This document shows positions 25,200-37,029 of a DNA stretch of 64,000 nt, one piece after another. The position numbers and the translations under genes were made by a program. The stretch is from the NCBI GenBank assembly GCA_028571685.1, contig CM053140.1:64378201-64442200 (forward strand), given 5' to 3'. The notes beneath the pieces were generated by a model. It did not search any database. It had not been told where the DNA came from and saw only the letters and a program-made list of their open reading frames with translations. Positions within the stretch are counted from its first letter, which is position 1. Each line of letters opens with the position of its first letter. Source of the stretch: Heterohyrax brucei. Lineage: Eukaryota; Chordata; Mammalia; Hyracoidea; Procaviidae.

Positions 25200-25550
25200 A
25201 TATAATGAGCATGGCTAGTCAGAACCACCAGAAACCCTGGTGGTGTAGTGGGTTATGTACCACGTCTGCTAATCCAAATGCTGGCAGTTCGAACCTGCCA
25301 GGAACTCCTTGGAAACCCTATGGGGCAGTTCCACTCTGACCTGTAGGATTCCTGAGTCAGACCCGACTTGACAGCACTGGGTTTTAGTCAGAACCACCAA
25401 GGGTGCTCTTTAAAAATACACATTCCAAGCACCCACCCCCTGACCTACTGAACCAAATATTTGGTAAAAAGGGCTTGGGAATCTATTTTTAAAGGCTACC
25501 TAGTTGTTTATGATGATTAACCATGTTTGGGGAATACTATTATGGGAAGA
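25200..25550 (+). mobile_element. MER5A-like DNA transposon, interrupted by an AfroSINE
   Basis: gtcagaaccaccaagggtgc, ctctttaaaaatacacattc and cttgggaatctatttttaaa follow the MER5A order, with the AfroSINE at 25231-25384 inserted near its start. Confidence 0.55.
25231..25384 (+). mobile_element. AfroSINE with perfect 15-bp target duplication, inserted in MER5A
   Basis: Full short-class copy (accctggtggtgtagtggg-type head, ctggcagttcgaacctgcca box B, tggggcagttccactctgac body). Flanked by tagtcagaaccacca at 25216-25230 and 25385-25399. The host sequence is MER5A-like. Confidence 0.9.
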
Positions 25551-26054
25551 CTAAGGACAGAGCCAGTCCACATGCCCAAGACATTTCCCAAGGACCTTCC
25601 AATCAAAGCGAGCACATAGAGGTGGCATGCGGGATAGGCTGATGCCACTCACCCTGGGTCATCTTCTTTTCCCTTTGCCCTGATCTGCCAAGCTTCTAGG
25701 AAGACAGGTTGGGGCATTTTCATTTATTTCTGGCTTATCAAGGAGAGACACACGCTTAACCCACCACCCCAGTATGACAGTAAGTTGTCTTATAGGCCCT
25801 TGGTCATTCCAACACCAGAGCATTTCTGTTTCTTGCTGTGGGTCTTCTTCTCACCCCTAGGGGGCCCTAGTCCCTAGCGTACTCCCAGCTCCTTCCGAAG
25901 CTGGCCAGCAGCAGTGCGACAAGGTGCTGGGAAGCACAATCAATCTGTGGCTATAAGAGGAACAAGGGGACACTTGTCCAACTCCACACTGTGCAGGCCA
26001 AACTCTCAATTCTCATAACAGCATGCAGTATTGCCTTATTGCCTGCTCTGTCTC

Positions 26055-26205
26055 AAAGCCCTGATGGCACAGTGGTTAAGGAATCAGCTAGCAATGAAAA
26101 AGTTTGCAGTTCAAACCCACCAGCCAGTTTCTGGAAACCCCATGAGGCAACTCTGTACTGCAGCGCTCCTATGAGTCAGAACTGAGTCATCAGCAACAGG
26201 TGGTT
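26055..26205 (+). mobile_element. AfroSINE, short class
   Basis: Head aagccctgatggcacagtgg, box B tgcagttcaaacccaccagc, body ctggaaaccccatgaggcaa, tail ctatgagtcagaactgagtc. Confidence 0.75.
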
Positions 26206-26229
26206 TTCTACTCTTCTCAGAAGAAGGGG

Positions 26230-26760
26230 TGCCCCCTTCCTTGCAAAGTGAAACCCGATATTCTCATTACTGTTGTCCTCTTACTTCCTCCAGGACCTCC
26301 GATCAGTGTCCATTCTCTTTCTCCTACATCTTCACCCTCTTCTTTGCTTGCTCTGCCCTCAGCCTACAAACATCCTCCAGTCTCTGATGACCTCAACAGA
26401 CAAACTCAAGAAAGATGCCAAAGCAGCCCAAGTCTTCTCTCCACCCTACCTCCCTCACATGTTACTGCTCTTTCTCTTTTGTTTCACCATGAAACTTTTC
26501 AAAAGGACTGTCTATACTCATGGCCTCCTAAGTCTCACCTCCCATCCATCTGGTCCTCATCCTACTGCTACCCGCATCTGTTGTTAAAGCTGAAGGTGAA
26601 GCTCCACTCCAAGGTCAAGGCCAACCACTGTCATCATCAGACAAGGGCCTCCATGGAAACTCTTCCTGCTTTTGCAGCACAGTTCTCTTCCTACCTCTCA
26701 GTCTGCTCTTGCTATGTTTCCTTCACTGGATTCCTTCTTTGATCTGCTATCTGTTAGGAT
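26230..26760 (+). mobile_element. Possible L2-type LINE body fragment
   Basis: Pyrimidine-rich block with the composition and short motifs of the 42.8-44.6 kb region. It holds a 180-codon open frame (26200-26742) without recognisable domains. Confidence 0.3.
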
Positions 26761-27170
26761 GACATTCCCCATCCACTCTGGACTTTCATACTTTCTTCCC
26801 TCTTTCCAAGAAATGTCATTTATTTCCTAGGCTTAAGATACCCACTCAGATGCTGACAAGATAACACCCAAATCTCTCTCTTGAGCCGAGATTTATCCAG
26901 TTCATAACCAGTATGTCTACATATTTATTTACGTTTCTTACAAATATAAATAATCTTATTCACGTTTATTTAAGAGTCAATGATTTTATTCTTAAACGCT
27001 AATTTTAAGGTTTAGTAGGATCAGCCAAGTATGTTCTACTATGAAGCAATACAGGTCTTCATGCAAACTTGGTAAAGCTTGTCTTATAACCTCAATTTGG
27101 GAAAAAGAATTTGTTAATAATTGTTTAGCTTCAAAAACTAGTGTACTTAAACACCACTGATGTCCCACAG

Positions 27171-27337
27171 AATACCCTGGTAGAATAGTGGTTTAGTGCT
27201 ACAGCTGCTAACCAAAACGTCGGCAGTTCAAATCCACCAGGCGCACCTTGGAAACTCTATAGGGCAATTCTGCTCTATCCTATAGGGTCACTATGATTTA
27301 GAATCAACTTGACAGCAGTGGGTTTTGGTTCTGGGTA
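27171..27337 (+). mobile_element. AfroSINE, short class, with 8-bp flanking repeat
   Basis: Well-preserved: ctaccaaaacg-type head at gctgctaaccaaaacgtcgg, box B ggcagttcaaatccaccagg, tcctatagggtcactatgat and tttggttctgg tail. Flanked by tcccacag at 27163-27170 and 27338-27345. Confidence 0.85.
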
Positions 27338-27699
27338 TCCCACAGTCACCTTGTATGCACCCTATTTCCCTCTTAACCCCTGCACAAAGCACATTCCTCC
27401 TCTTTGGTCTCCTTTGTTAAGTGTCCCATTTGCCCAGGCCAGAAAGCAGTGAATTATCACTCATTCATGCACTGAGTAAATACTTATCGAGTGCCTGCTA
27501 CTGGGCCTTGGGCCCCGGGGTTGTAATACTGAATAAGATTCTTCCTCCCACAGCTCCCATATACAATCAGCTGCCAAGTCTCATGCCATCCTCTGCATCT
27601 TTCAAACCTGTCTCCTCCAGATTTCCAAAGACTTGGTTGATGACTCCATTTTTCTTACCTGGGCAACTGCTCTGGCTGTCTAACTAATTTTGTCTCCTC

Positions 27700-27837
27700 C
27701 AATATCCCATTCCCAAGGATTAGCACTAGTTTGTTCCAGTTCCAACCCCTGCCGAAAATCTGCATTTCTAACAAATTCCTAGGGGGTACTAATGCTGCTG
27801 GTTAGGGACCAATTCTGAGAATTATTAGTAGTGGAGC
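27700..27837 (+). mobile_element. MER5A fragment
   Basis: aatctgcatttctaacaaat, tcctagggggtactaatgct and tggttagggaccaattctga are MER5A landmarks in plus orientation, cut off before an AfroSINE. Confidence 0.65.
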
Positions 27838-27998
27838 TACCCCAACCCATTGCCAGTGAGTTAATTCCAACTCATAGCAAGCACAGAGGACATGGCAGAA
27901 CTGCCTCGTAGTGTTTCCAAGGAGCAGCTGGTGGACTTGAACTACCAGCCTTTAGGTGAGCAGGTGAGATCTTAACCACTAAGCCATCTGGGTTCCAT
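27838..27998 (-). mobile_element. AfroSINE, short class
   Basis: Reverse copy: ttgccagtgagttaattcca tail, tttccaaggagcagctggtg body, aaccactaagccatctgggt head. Confidence 0.75.
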
Positions 27999-28004
27999 TG
28001 GTAG

Positions 28005-28580
28005 AGCAGTGGTTACTCCAAATTCATTATACATAAGAATCACCTGGTGTCATGGATTGAATTATATCCCCCAGTGACCACGATTCTCGGTATTGTGTGA
28101 CTGCCATCCATTGTGTGATTGTAATTTTACGTTAAAGAGGACTACTGTGGAATTTTAATACCTTTACTAAGGTCATATTCCTGGTCCAACTAGTTTTCAT
28201 CTTACAAGAAATAAAAGCAAAGAGAAGCAAGCAGAGACTAGGGACCCCATACCATCAGGAAAGCAGTGCCAGGAGAAGAGCATGTCCTTTGGATCTGAGG
28301 TTCCTATGCTGAGATGCCCCCAGACCAAGTAAAGACAACACAAGAGCCTTCTTTCAGAGCCAATAGAGAGCAAAAGCCTTCCCCTGGTGCTGACACCCTG
28401 AATTTGCACTTGTAGCCTATTAGATTGTGAAAGAATACATTTCTCTTTGTTAAAATTATTCACTTGCAGTATTTCTGTTAGAGCAGCACTAAATGACCAA
28501 GACACCTGGTACCTTGTTAAAATATAGATCCTGTTTTAGTGTATTGGGTGGAAATGCAAATTCTCGGCAGGGGTTCATTC
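28005..28580 (+). mobile_element. MER5A DNA transposon, split by an LTR
   Basis: Left part 28005-28047 (gcagtggttactcc, then aagaatcacctgg) and right part 28505 to about 28580 (cctggtaccttgttaaaat, then ggaaatgcaaattctc) are halves of a MER5A-type hAT element, interrupted by the LTR at 28048-28504. Confidence 0.65.
28048..28504 (+). mobile_element. MaLR-type solitary LTR inserted in a MER5A
   Basis: 457-bp LTR with tg...ca ends, opening tgtcatggattgaattat and closing tgaccaagaca. Flanked by a perfect 5-bp duplication cctgg (28043-28047, 28505-28509). The MER5A reads continuously across once the LTR is removed. Confidence 0.8.
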
Positions 28581-28767
28581 TGAAGTCTTGCTTTCCAATC
28601 CTTTCCACGGCTGCCAGTGTAATCTTTCAAATACTCAGACCTTACTTCTATTTCTCTAGTTTAGAAGAAAGAGTAACCTTTGTCCTTCCCGAGACTAACT
28701 CCAAGGTTGTCAACCTCATCTTCTCTTGCCTACTCTAAGACTTCGCCGTATAGAGCAGCAGGATACA

Positions 28768-28984
28768 ACTATTGAAGTATGTAGGTGTTGGAACCAGAGT
28801 ACACTGGCTTTAAGTCCTGGCTCTGCCACTTACTGTTATATACTATGGCTAAGTTCCCTAACCTTTAACTTACCCATGATTTAGTTTTTTCATTCATCAA
28901 ATGAGTCTATTACAACTCAAGTCATTATGCTATTAAGAGAATGAAATACAACATGTTGAGGACTTAGCTCAGTGCTTGGCACAG
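28768..28984 (+). mobile_element. MIR
   Basis: ctttaagtcctggctctgcc, acttactgttatatactatg, cttagctcagtgcttggcac. Continues directly into the RTE-derived element at 28985. Confidence 0.75.
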
Positions 28985-29425
28985 AATAAGTGTACTGTAA
29001 GAGGTTGCTTCACAATCCATGGTGGTGACTTCTGTGTTGTATGTGGTGGCTTCTGTGTTGCCGAGATGCTGGAAGTTACGCCACCAGAATTTCAAATACT
29101 GGCAGGGTCACCCATTGTGAACTTCCAGACTAAGACAGACCACGAAATTCACTTCTGAAAATCAGCCAGTGAAAACCTTATGGATGACAACAGAACACTG
29201 ACTCTCTTGCTTTGAGTGTGTCATCAGGAGAGATCAATTGCTAGGGGAGGACACTGTTTTGGGTGAAGGAGAGGACCAGTGAGTACGAGGAACCGGCATC
29301 AGGGCTGCAGTGACGGACTCGAACATGCCGGCCACTGTGAGAGTGACACAGGACTAGGACACTTTTCATTCAAGGTTGCCATGAGTTGAAAGCTGACCCA
29401 ACAGTAGCTTTCTATCTATCTATGA
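28985..29425 (+). mobile_element. RTE-derived internally deleted element
   Basis: First part (gttgcttcacaatccatggt, acttccagactaagacagac, aatcagccagtgaaaacctt) parallels the RTE 5' leader. The second part (tcatcaggagagatcaattg through ccatgagttgaaagctgacc) parallels the RTE 3' end seen at 56.9 kb. The whole coding region between is missing. Confidence 0.6.
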
Positions 29426-29629
29426 AATAGCTATTGTTATTACCAGCAGACTAACCTTTCTATCCTTAAAAACTCTGGTTCCGGATAAAACAAAACCTCT
29501 TTGCCAAACACAAAGGACTCACCAAGATCTGGCTCTATTTCCCTTTTCATCCTCAGCTTGATGTAGGCATGCTGAGTTACGGTCAGTTCCAGGAAGTTAT
29601 TCCAAACCTTTGCATATGTGTTCACTTAC

Positions 29630-29860
29630 AGATTTTGAAGTCTTCTCATCTCTTACTCTGCTCAAATATCACCTCCCCTGGGGAAACCTCTCTGACCTTT
29701 CAGTTAGTGGCTCCTTGCTTGGTTTTCCCATAATGGCACTCTGGGCAGATCCATTAGCATTTATCTGTACTCTGGTTTTTGGTTTACAAGCCTATCTTCC
29801 CTCTTTATGAGCAAGCTCCTTAAGGGCAGAGATTGTATCTCCAGTCAATGAATGATTGAG
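29630..29860 (+). mobile_element. L2-like LINE 3' end
   Basis: atcacctcccctggggaaac, ctctctgacctttcag, gagcaagctccttaagggca, gagattgtatctcc. Confidence 0.55.
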
Positions 29861-31336
29861 TGATAATCTTGTATAACAGAAAGTGAACTTACAGAGGCCA
29901 TCTATGCCTTTTGCTGAAGGAGATTTCCCAAAGGTAATTAGGTCAGCAATACTCATATATACCTATAGCTCACCTGTGGACCGGTTCCTAACAGGGTTAG
30001 GAATAGAGCATTGGTTTTCCCCGCCACGTGCACGGTGGCAGTTTTTATTCCTCGCTCTTAGATTTTGAATTTCCTTACTAATACCCTCCTTGCTGTACTG
30101 AATGGATGCTCCCCAGCTGTCCTCCTGTTTGATGTTAGATGTCACCTACTTGAGCTTTTCTGGGTTCCCTTGGTACCACCTAAAGCTCACCAACAACCTG
30201 TGGAGATGTGGGAACACCCTTTTCACAGCTTGTTTCTGAGGGTATGTCCTTCAGAAGTGCCTGGTTTCAAGAACTCAGGCGGGTGTCACTACCAGGACAT
30301 GCTGAAGAGTGACAGAGATGGGGCCACTGACCTCTACAAGCCAGCTAGTGCTAGAACTTCCGAGGATGAATCAAGTGGTTTCCCAGAAACTTCCTGAGCC
30401 TCAACTAGACTTTCCTTTATACTCTACCTTCAGGTTCAAAAGAAAACAGACATAAGGATATTTAACCATCTCTAGGAAAAGGTCCTTAAATCATCAATGC
30501 AATACCCTTATGGTAGTAAGTCCTTCTTCTGGTCTAGCCTCCATCCTCAACCCCTGTGGCTTAAGTATCCTTTCTCATTGACCAGGTTGATCATCAAAAA
30601 TTCTCTTAAATATCTTTCTTTTGCAAAATGTTTTTCAGAGGAAATTTATTTCCCCTGGGTACCCTGACTAAATAATTTTAAAATGCTGGAACAAAAAAAT
30701 ATATATATCTTTCTACGAGTTAGTAAAGAATACTCTGAGTCACAGAGTCCCAAACATGTTGACTCTAGGGATGCTGAGAGTGACTCAGAGCATGCAGTGG
30801 GCTTTTGACTTCATTTAAAAATTAATGAAGCAGAGGTTTAGTCTTCAAGGCCTGGTGGAGAAGAGGGGTCAGGAACAGGAACAAAGCTCAGGGCCTAACA
30901 AGGTGGGTCCAACATGGGGGACCTCCCCCCTCCCCCGCGTAAAGGTGAACCAGCCAAGGGCACAACACTTTGCATGAGGGTGAGTTAGGATTAAACCTGT
31001 CCTCTTTTTCTTCTGCTTCTACCACCCTTGGGGGTGGGGGTCTGGAGGCAAAATATGTATCTCAGACCCTGAGACTGAGCATACAGAGAAAGAAAAATAT
31101 CCCCTGGGGCTTCATAACTCTAAGTCCCCTTCAGTGGTCAATACTCAAGTAAACCTAAGCAGTCACTGGCTTTATTATATAGTAACAATAATGTCGTGTG
31201 AGAAAAAGCAAGATAAAATGAAAATAGATGACACCATAGTATATAAGTCGGGTTTGCCACTTTCACAACTCTTGGGTTGTGAAAACCTTCATACTGGGAA
31301 CTAAGTCTGAAAAAGTTTCAGTGATGTCTCCAGGCA

Positions 31337-31500
31337 CCAAACCAGAAACCAAGCCCACTGCCGACTCACAGTGACCTTACAGGACAGAGTAGAACTGCCC
31401 CATAGAGTTTCTAAGGAGCACCTGGTGGATTTAAACTGTTGACCTTTTGGTTAGCAGCCACAGCTCATAGTCACTACATCACCAGGATTTCCTTCTAGCC
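31337..31500 (-). mobile_element. AfroSINE, short class
   Basis: Reverse copy: cccactgccgactcacagtg tail, ggacagagtagaactgcccc, tctaaggagcacctggtgga, head tcactacatcaccaggattt. Confidence 0.8.
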
Positions 31501-31559
31501 ACCGGGCAGAAGCAAATGAAACCCCTCTCTTGCAACAACTCACTTCCATTCAGGTTTCA

Positions 31560-33051
31560 GAGAATTCCCAAGCACAACACAGAGAAGGAAACTCATTTCT
31601 GGGAGGAAGAAGTGAGAAATAACAGACAACAGAATCAAACCATTCAGACCTCAGATGCTGGTATCAGCAAAAACAGTATAAAATAGGTATGTTTAACATA
31701 TTTAAAGAATCACAGAAAGATCTAAACATATGAATAAGGAGCAAGACTATAATATATGACTGAGGATACTTGAAAGAGAACCAAATAGAACTTCATTAAA
31801 AGAAAAAAATATATTATTTGAAATAAAAATAAATTTCCCTGAATAAAGTTAACCAAGATTTGACACAACTGAACAGAGAATTACTGAATATGACAAGACA
31901 GAGGGAAAAAATGACCATGATCAAGAGACAGTGAATATACACTAAGAAACATTAATGTCTTGTCAGACTTCTGGAAGTAGCAAAGAGAGAAAATATTTTC
32001 TAGTTGAATAGATAATGGCTATAAATTTCCTTAACTGGAAAAGGGCACAATTCATACATTCAAAAAGCTTAATGACTCTCAAACAGGATAAATGCAGAAA
32101 TATTTACACCTAGACATATGAGAATGAAACTGCAGAACACCAAAGACAAGGAAAGGACCATGAAAGCATCCAGGGGGATGTCATACAAAGAGATGCGAAC
32201 AAGCTGACAGCAACAATGGAAGTCGGAGAACAGTGGAACAGTATTGCCATGTAATCATGTAATTTTCCTCCTTTATTCTCTTAACCTGGTGAATTTCCAG
32301 GAATGTAAGGTTGGTTTAATATTAGAAAAATCAATCACTGGAATTCACCAGGTTAAGAGAATAAAGGAGGAAAATTACATGATTGTATCAACAGATGCAG
32401 AAGATACTTGATAAAACGCAATATGCATTCATGAGTGCTTAGTAAACTAGGGTTATGAAGGAACTTTCTTAGTTTAAAAAGGAGCACGTGCAAAATAAAA
32501 AAGAAAGAAAACTCTTAATATTATACTTAATGATGAAACAATAAAAAACATTCTATTTAGCATCAAACAATAACAACTGTGTCTCCTCCATCACAATGAT
32601 TACACATTGTACTGAAAGTTCTAGCCAGAACACTGGGGCAAAGGGCGGGAAAAAAAGGCATAAGGATAGGAAAGGAAAAAGCAAAACTATCATTCCTTGC
32701 AGAAGATGATTATATATAAACTCCAAAGAGTTAGTAGATAAATTATCGTAAGAAGCTATTCCATAAAAAAACCAAAATATTAAAATCAACTGCATTTCTA
32801 AATACCAATAAGGAAGAGCTAGAAAGCACTATTAAAAACGATATGATTCATAATAGTAACAACAAATACACGACATTTATCTAGAAGGAGATATACTGAG
32901 AAATGTCCAAGATCCGTAATGAGAAAAAAGTAAGTATTCAATTTTACTGAAAGATATTAATAAAGTCCTAAATAAATAGAAAGACATACCATATTCAAGA
33001 ACTGCAAGACTCAATAACATAAAGAAACTAGTCTTTCTACAATTGATTTAT
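31560..33051 (+). mobile_element. Old L1 fragments, plus orientation
   Basis: Diverged L1. 32040-32240 carries a block found in old L1 elements (gaaactgcagaacaccaaagac). 32300-33010 follows L1 ORF2 around the stretch encoding the IDAE...FDK-like start of the reverse transcriptase. Many stops; A+T rich. The junction at 32253-32384 is rearranged (see the inverted repeat). Outer limits uncertain. Confidence 0.6.
32253..32384. repeat. Near-perfect inverted repeat, arms 48 and 47 nt, 37-nt loop
   Basis: Left arm 32253-32300 and right arm 32338-32384 are reverse complements with one extra T in the left arm. The loop 32301-32337 continues the L1 ORF2 sequence of the right arm. The arms are nearly identical although the surrounding L1 is strongly decayed. 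Confidence 0.9.
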
Positions 33052-33185
33052 AAACCAGAACCAAACCTGTTTCTGACAAGGCAGAACTGCCCCCAAAGGA
33101 TTTCCAAGGAGCAGCTGGTCAGTTCAAACTGCCAACCTTTTGGTTAGCAAGCCTGAGCTCTTAACCACCGTGCCAGCAGGGCTGC
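33052..33185 (-). mobile_element. AfroSINE, short class, tail partly missing
   Basis: Reverse copy: acaaggcagaactgccccca, ttccaaggagcagctggtca, cttttggttagcaagcctga, head accaccgtgccagcagggct. Lies between old and younger L1 pieces. Confidence 0.75.
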
Positions 33186-33691
33186 TAATTGATGTAGTTT
33201 TGTTATAATTAGAATAAAAAATTCTAGCAGGTTATCTTGCAAGTTTTGACAAGAAAGAGTAAAGAACATGTCATGGGGGGCGGGAAGGACGTAAACAGAA
33301 AACAGGCACACAGCAGTGCAAAATTACATATAACATAGACAAACCTTTGGGACTTGATTTTGAGTGATATTGATGAAGAATACATACAACATGATCACAT
33401 TTATATAAAGTTAAACTGCTGGTATACTAGACGATGCACTTTTGCAGATAAACACTTCAGTGCTGACTATTAAGAAGAGCAGAGAATTAAAACATACAAG
33501 ATTGAGGTACATGGTTATATCAGGGTATCAGTGATAAAAATACATCACAAAACTAACTAATGGTTACTTAAACTGGGCAATAGCTACACAGGTGTTTGTT
33601 GTATTGATCTTCTTTATATCTTACAAACATGTTTTTTTTTACCTACTTTATATTTAATTAAAAACTATTTTTTTTAAAGAATTATCTCCAG

Positions 33692-35402
33692 CCAGCAACA
33701 GAATGGGAAAAAATATTTGGCAACTACATGTCAGACTGACACCTGATCTCCACAATCTTTAAGGCATTACAAAATATCAGTAAGGAAAAGATAAATCAAT
33801 TAAGCAATGGGCAAAGGAGATAGACAGATGTCTCTCTAAAGAGGAGATCCAGGCAGCCAAAAAAACGTATGTGGACATGTTCACAATCACTAGCTATTAA
33901 AGAAATTCAAATCAAAATGACAATGTGATACCATCTCACCCCAACAAGGTTGGCCATGATCCAAAAACCTCAAAACAACAAATGCTAGAGAGGCTGTGGA
34001 GAAATTGGAACTCTCCTACACTGTTGGTGGGATTACAAAATGGTGCAACCTCTTTGGAAAGCAATCTGGCCTTCCTTAATAAGTTGGAAATAGATATACC
34101 ATTTGACCCAGTAATTCCACTGTTCGGAATATACTCTACAGAATCAAGGTCATTCACACCAATGGATACATGCACACGAACGTTTATCGCAGCACAGTCC
34201 ACAACAGCAAAACGATGGAATCAACCCAGATGCCCAACAACAGAGGAATGGATAGGTAAACTATGGTATATATACTCAATGGAACACTATGCAATGATAA
34301 AGAACAACGATGAGTTTAGGAAACATCTGATAACTTGGTTTCAATTGGAGGACATTATGCTGAGTGAAAGTAGTCAGTGATAAAAGGACAAATATTGTAT
34401 GGGACTCCTATGATAAGAACGTAAAAACAGACTCATGCATAGAAGAAAAGACTCTTTGATGGCTGCAAGGATAGGGAGGGAGGCAGGGTGGGGGGAATGG
34501 TTTAGATAGTTGATAAAAATTTGGTTGAGTGAAATCTGAGACAGCACACATTAGAAAGAAGATCAATATTAACTGGACTTCAACATAACATGATCACTCC
34601 TCCCATCTTATCCCAATATTGAAAGGACAGAGTAGCTGGGGTGGGGAGCTGGGGACCATGCTCTCAGGGGAAATTGAGGCCAAAGTGGCACAATGAGTAT
34701 TTTGCTAAGAGACCCTTCTGCATCCCACATTGGTGAATGGTGTCTGGGTTCTTAAAAGCTGCCAAGTTGCCATCTGGGTACAGCAAATGGTCCCAATTTA
34801 GCAGGAACAGATGATCACCAAGGATGACATGGGGGAAAGAGAACCCAGAAGACAGAGAGACCCACGTGAGTGGATGACTACATCAACTTGTGACCAGAAG
34901 AACCAGATGGTGCCCAGCCACCACCAGTCATAGCCATGAGGCAGCTCACAAAGTTGGGTCTCACTGCCAACACAAGAATAAAAAGGGGTGCACCCTGAGA
35001 TCTCCACTAGAATACTACAACTGATGGTCCAGGGAACTCAGGGTGCCCTTGGGAGCATGGCCCCTGGCCCTGATGCTGCCCCTGTCCATGAATCATAATG
35101 GAGGTGAACTCTTTGGACAGGAATGGATTCGACTTGGTGACACAGAGTGACCACATCATGCGTGCAGTTTATGGTTCTACATATCTATAGGATGTCACCC
35201 TACTGACCTCTTACTGGAGGAAGGGGAGTGGGTGGAGAGGAGAGGACAGGAGAGTGCTGGGAGGATAAGGCATGTATGCAGCAGAGAGGAAGACTGTGCT
35301 GTAACCGGGCAGCGAGAACAGTGGGAGCTGCATATAGGTGGGCATACAAATTTATACAGGAATGTACACTTTCATTCAATCATCATCATCATAATAATAA
35401 AA
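33692..35402 (+). mobile_element. 5'-truncated L1 with target-site duplication
   Basis: Contains the C-terminal part of L1 ORF2 (33925-34380, with NKLEIDIPFDPVIPLFGIYS and WIGKLWYIYSMEHYAMIKNN) followed by a 3'-UTR and an A-rich, at-repeat tail. Flanked by 15-bp repeats, aagaattatctccag at 33677-33691 and aagaatcatctccag at 35403-35417. It lies antisense to CSMD2, with its end about 120 bp from the donor of exon 35522-35643. Confidence 0.85.
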
Positions 35403-35425
35403 AAGAATCATCTCCAGAAATGCTA

Positions 35426-35671
<246 letters not shown>

Positions 35672-36589
35672 TTAATCTACACCAGGTCGCGCTGCCCTCC
35701 CCACCGCCCACTCCTATCCCAGAAGAGACTGAGGTCTGTACCGTCCCACCTTAGACATAGTCTCTTGCTTCTTGTGCCTTTCCCCCACAGTTTGCAGCAG
35801 GCAAAGGGAAGTCAGGGTTCCTGGAGCACAGAGGCAGGCCCACATACCCTTTCTGCTGTCTTGGAGGTAGTGATGACTTCCACAGGCTGACTAAGCAATC
35901 TGGTCCCCAACCCTGTCCTCACTGTGACTAGTTGCTCATTTCCACCAAGAGATAGTGGCTACCACTACTCATGTTGACCCAAAGCTGGCTGGACGGGGAG
36001 GTCCAGACACCTGGAGGCCTGCTAAACTGCAAAGTCCAAGTTGTGCTCATCTGTCTGAATTTCCCCATTTACAGGCTAGTTCTCCAAAAACAGTGAAGCC
36101 CTACTCAGAACCAATCTGTTGAGCTAGGTCTCTGACCTTCATCTGGTCCTGCAAAAACCCAATTCCACTTTTCGCAGTCCTTCAGATCTCCTGAAGTAGA
36201 ATCTCAGGATGTCCTTTCGAAGGCTACACCATGGGTCTCACAAAGTCTGTGTCCGAGGACTCTGCCAAGACTCCTGGCTCACAGCATTGAGGGGCACCCA
36301 GAGTGACTTTAATGCTCATCAACTGCTTTCCAAATCCTCCCCCACACTCAGCTCATGCCTGGAACAGGCTTCTGATAGGAAGTATAAAGATTAAAGGTGA
36401 ATTAGACGAAGTGCTCTACTCAAGTAGATATAAAGTGTTATCAATCACAGCTTAATCTAATTAAGCTCTTTAAAATAGCTTCTAAACTAATTAGGTTAAG
36501 TAGTGACTGATAACAGTTAAGGTACTACATTGTACCTAGATGCCTGCTCTTTTAAAAATATGTTCTTTAGTTCTAGACATCCCATTCTT

Positions 36590-37029
36590 CAATGTTGTTG
36601 TTGTCCGGTGCTGTAGAGTGGGTTCCAACTCATAGCCAGGCTACATACAGCATCACAAGACACTGCCCAATCCTATGCCATCCTCATGGTCATTGTTGTC
36701 CTTGAGTCCATCACTGTAGCCACTGTATCAATTAATTTTGTTGAAAGTCTTCCTGTTTTTCATTGACTCCCTACTTTTTACCAGGCATGATATCCTTCTC
36801 CAAGGACTGGTGCCCTCTGATAAACGTGAGACTAAATCTCACCATCTGTGCTTCTTAGGAGCATTTGGGCTGTATTTCTTCCAAGACAGACTTGTGTGTA
36901 CTTCTCACAGTCTATGGTACATTCAATATTATTCACCAACATCATAATTTAGAAACATCAATTCTTCTTTGGTCTTCTTATTCATTGTCCAGCTTTCACA
37001 TGCATAGGAGGCAATAGAAAATACCATGG
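36590..37029 (-). mobile_element. RTE-type LINE, 3' part
   Basis: 3' end of a minus-strand RTE (BovB-like) non-LTR retrotransposon. Read on the minus strand it ends with a ctatgagttggaaccc stretch followed by short acaaca repeats, the same tail carried by the AfroSINEs. It is separated from its 5' part (38136 onward) by an LTR/L1 insertion. Confidence 0.75.

Noticed and set aside
26200-26742. 180-codon open frame, plus strand, the second longest in the window
   Set aside because: Low-complexity Ser/Pro/Leu composition from pyrimidine-rich, possibly L2-derived DNA; starts in an AfroSINE tail; no domain, splice or conservation signal.
33925-34380. 151-codon open frame, plus strand
   Set aside because: It is the C-terminal end of L1 ORF2 (PFDPVIPLFGIYS, WIGKLWYIYSMEHYAMIKNN), not a host gene.
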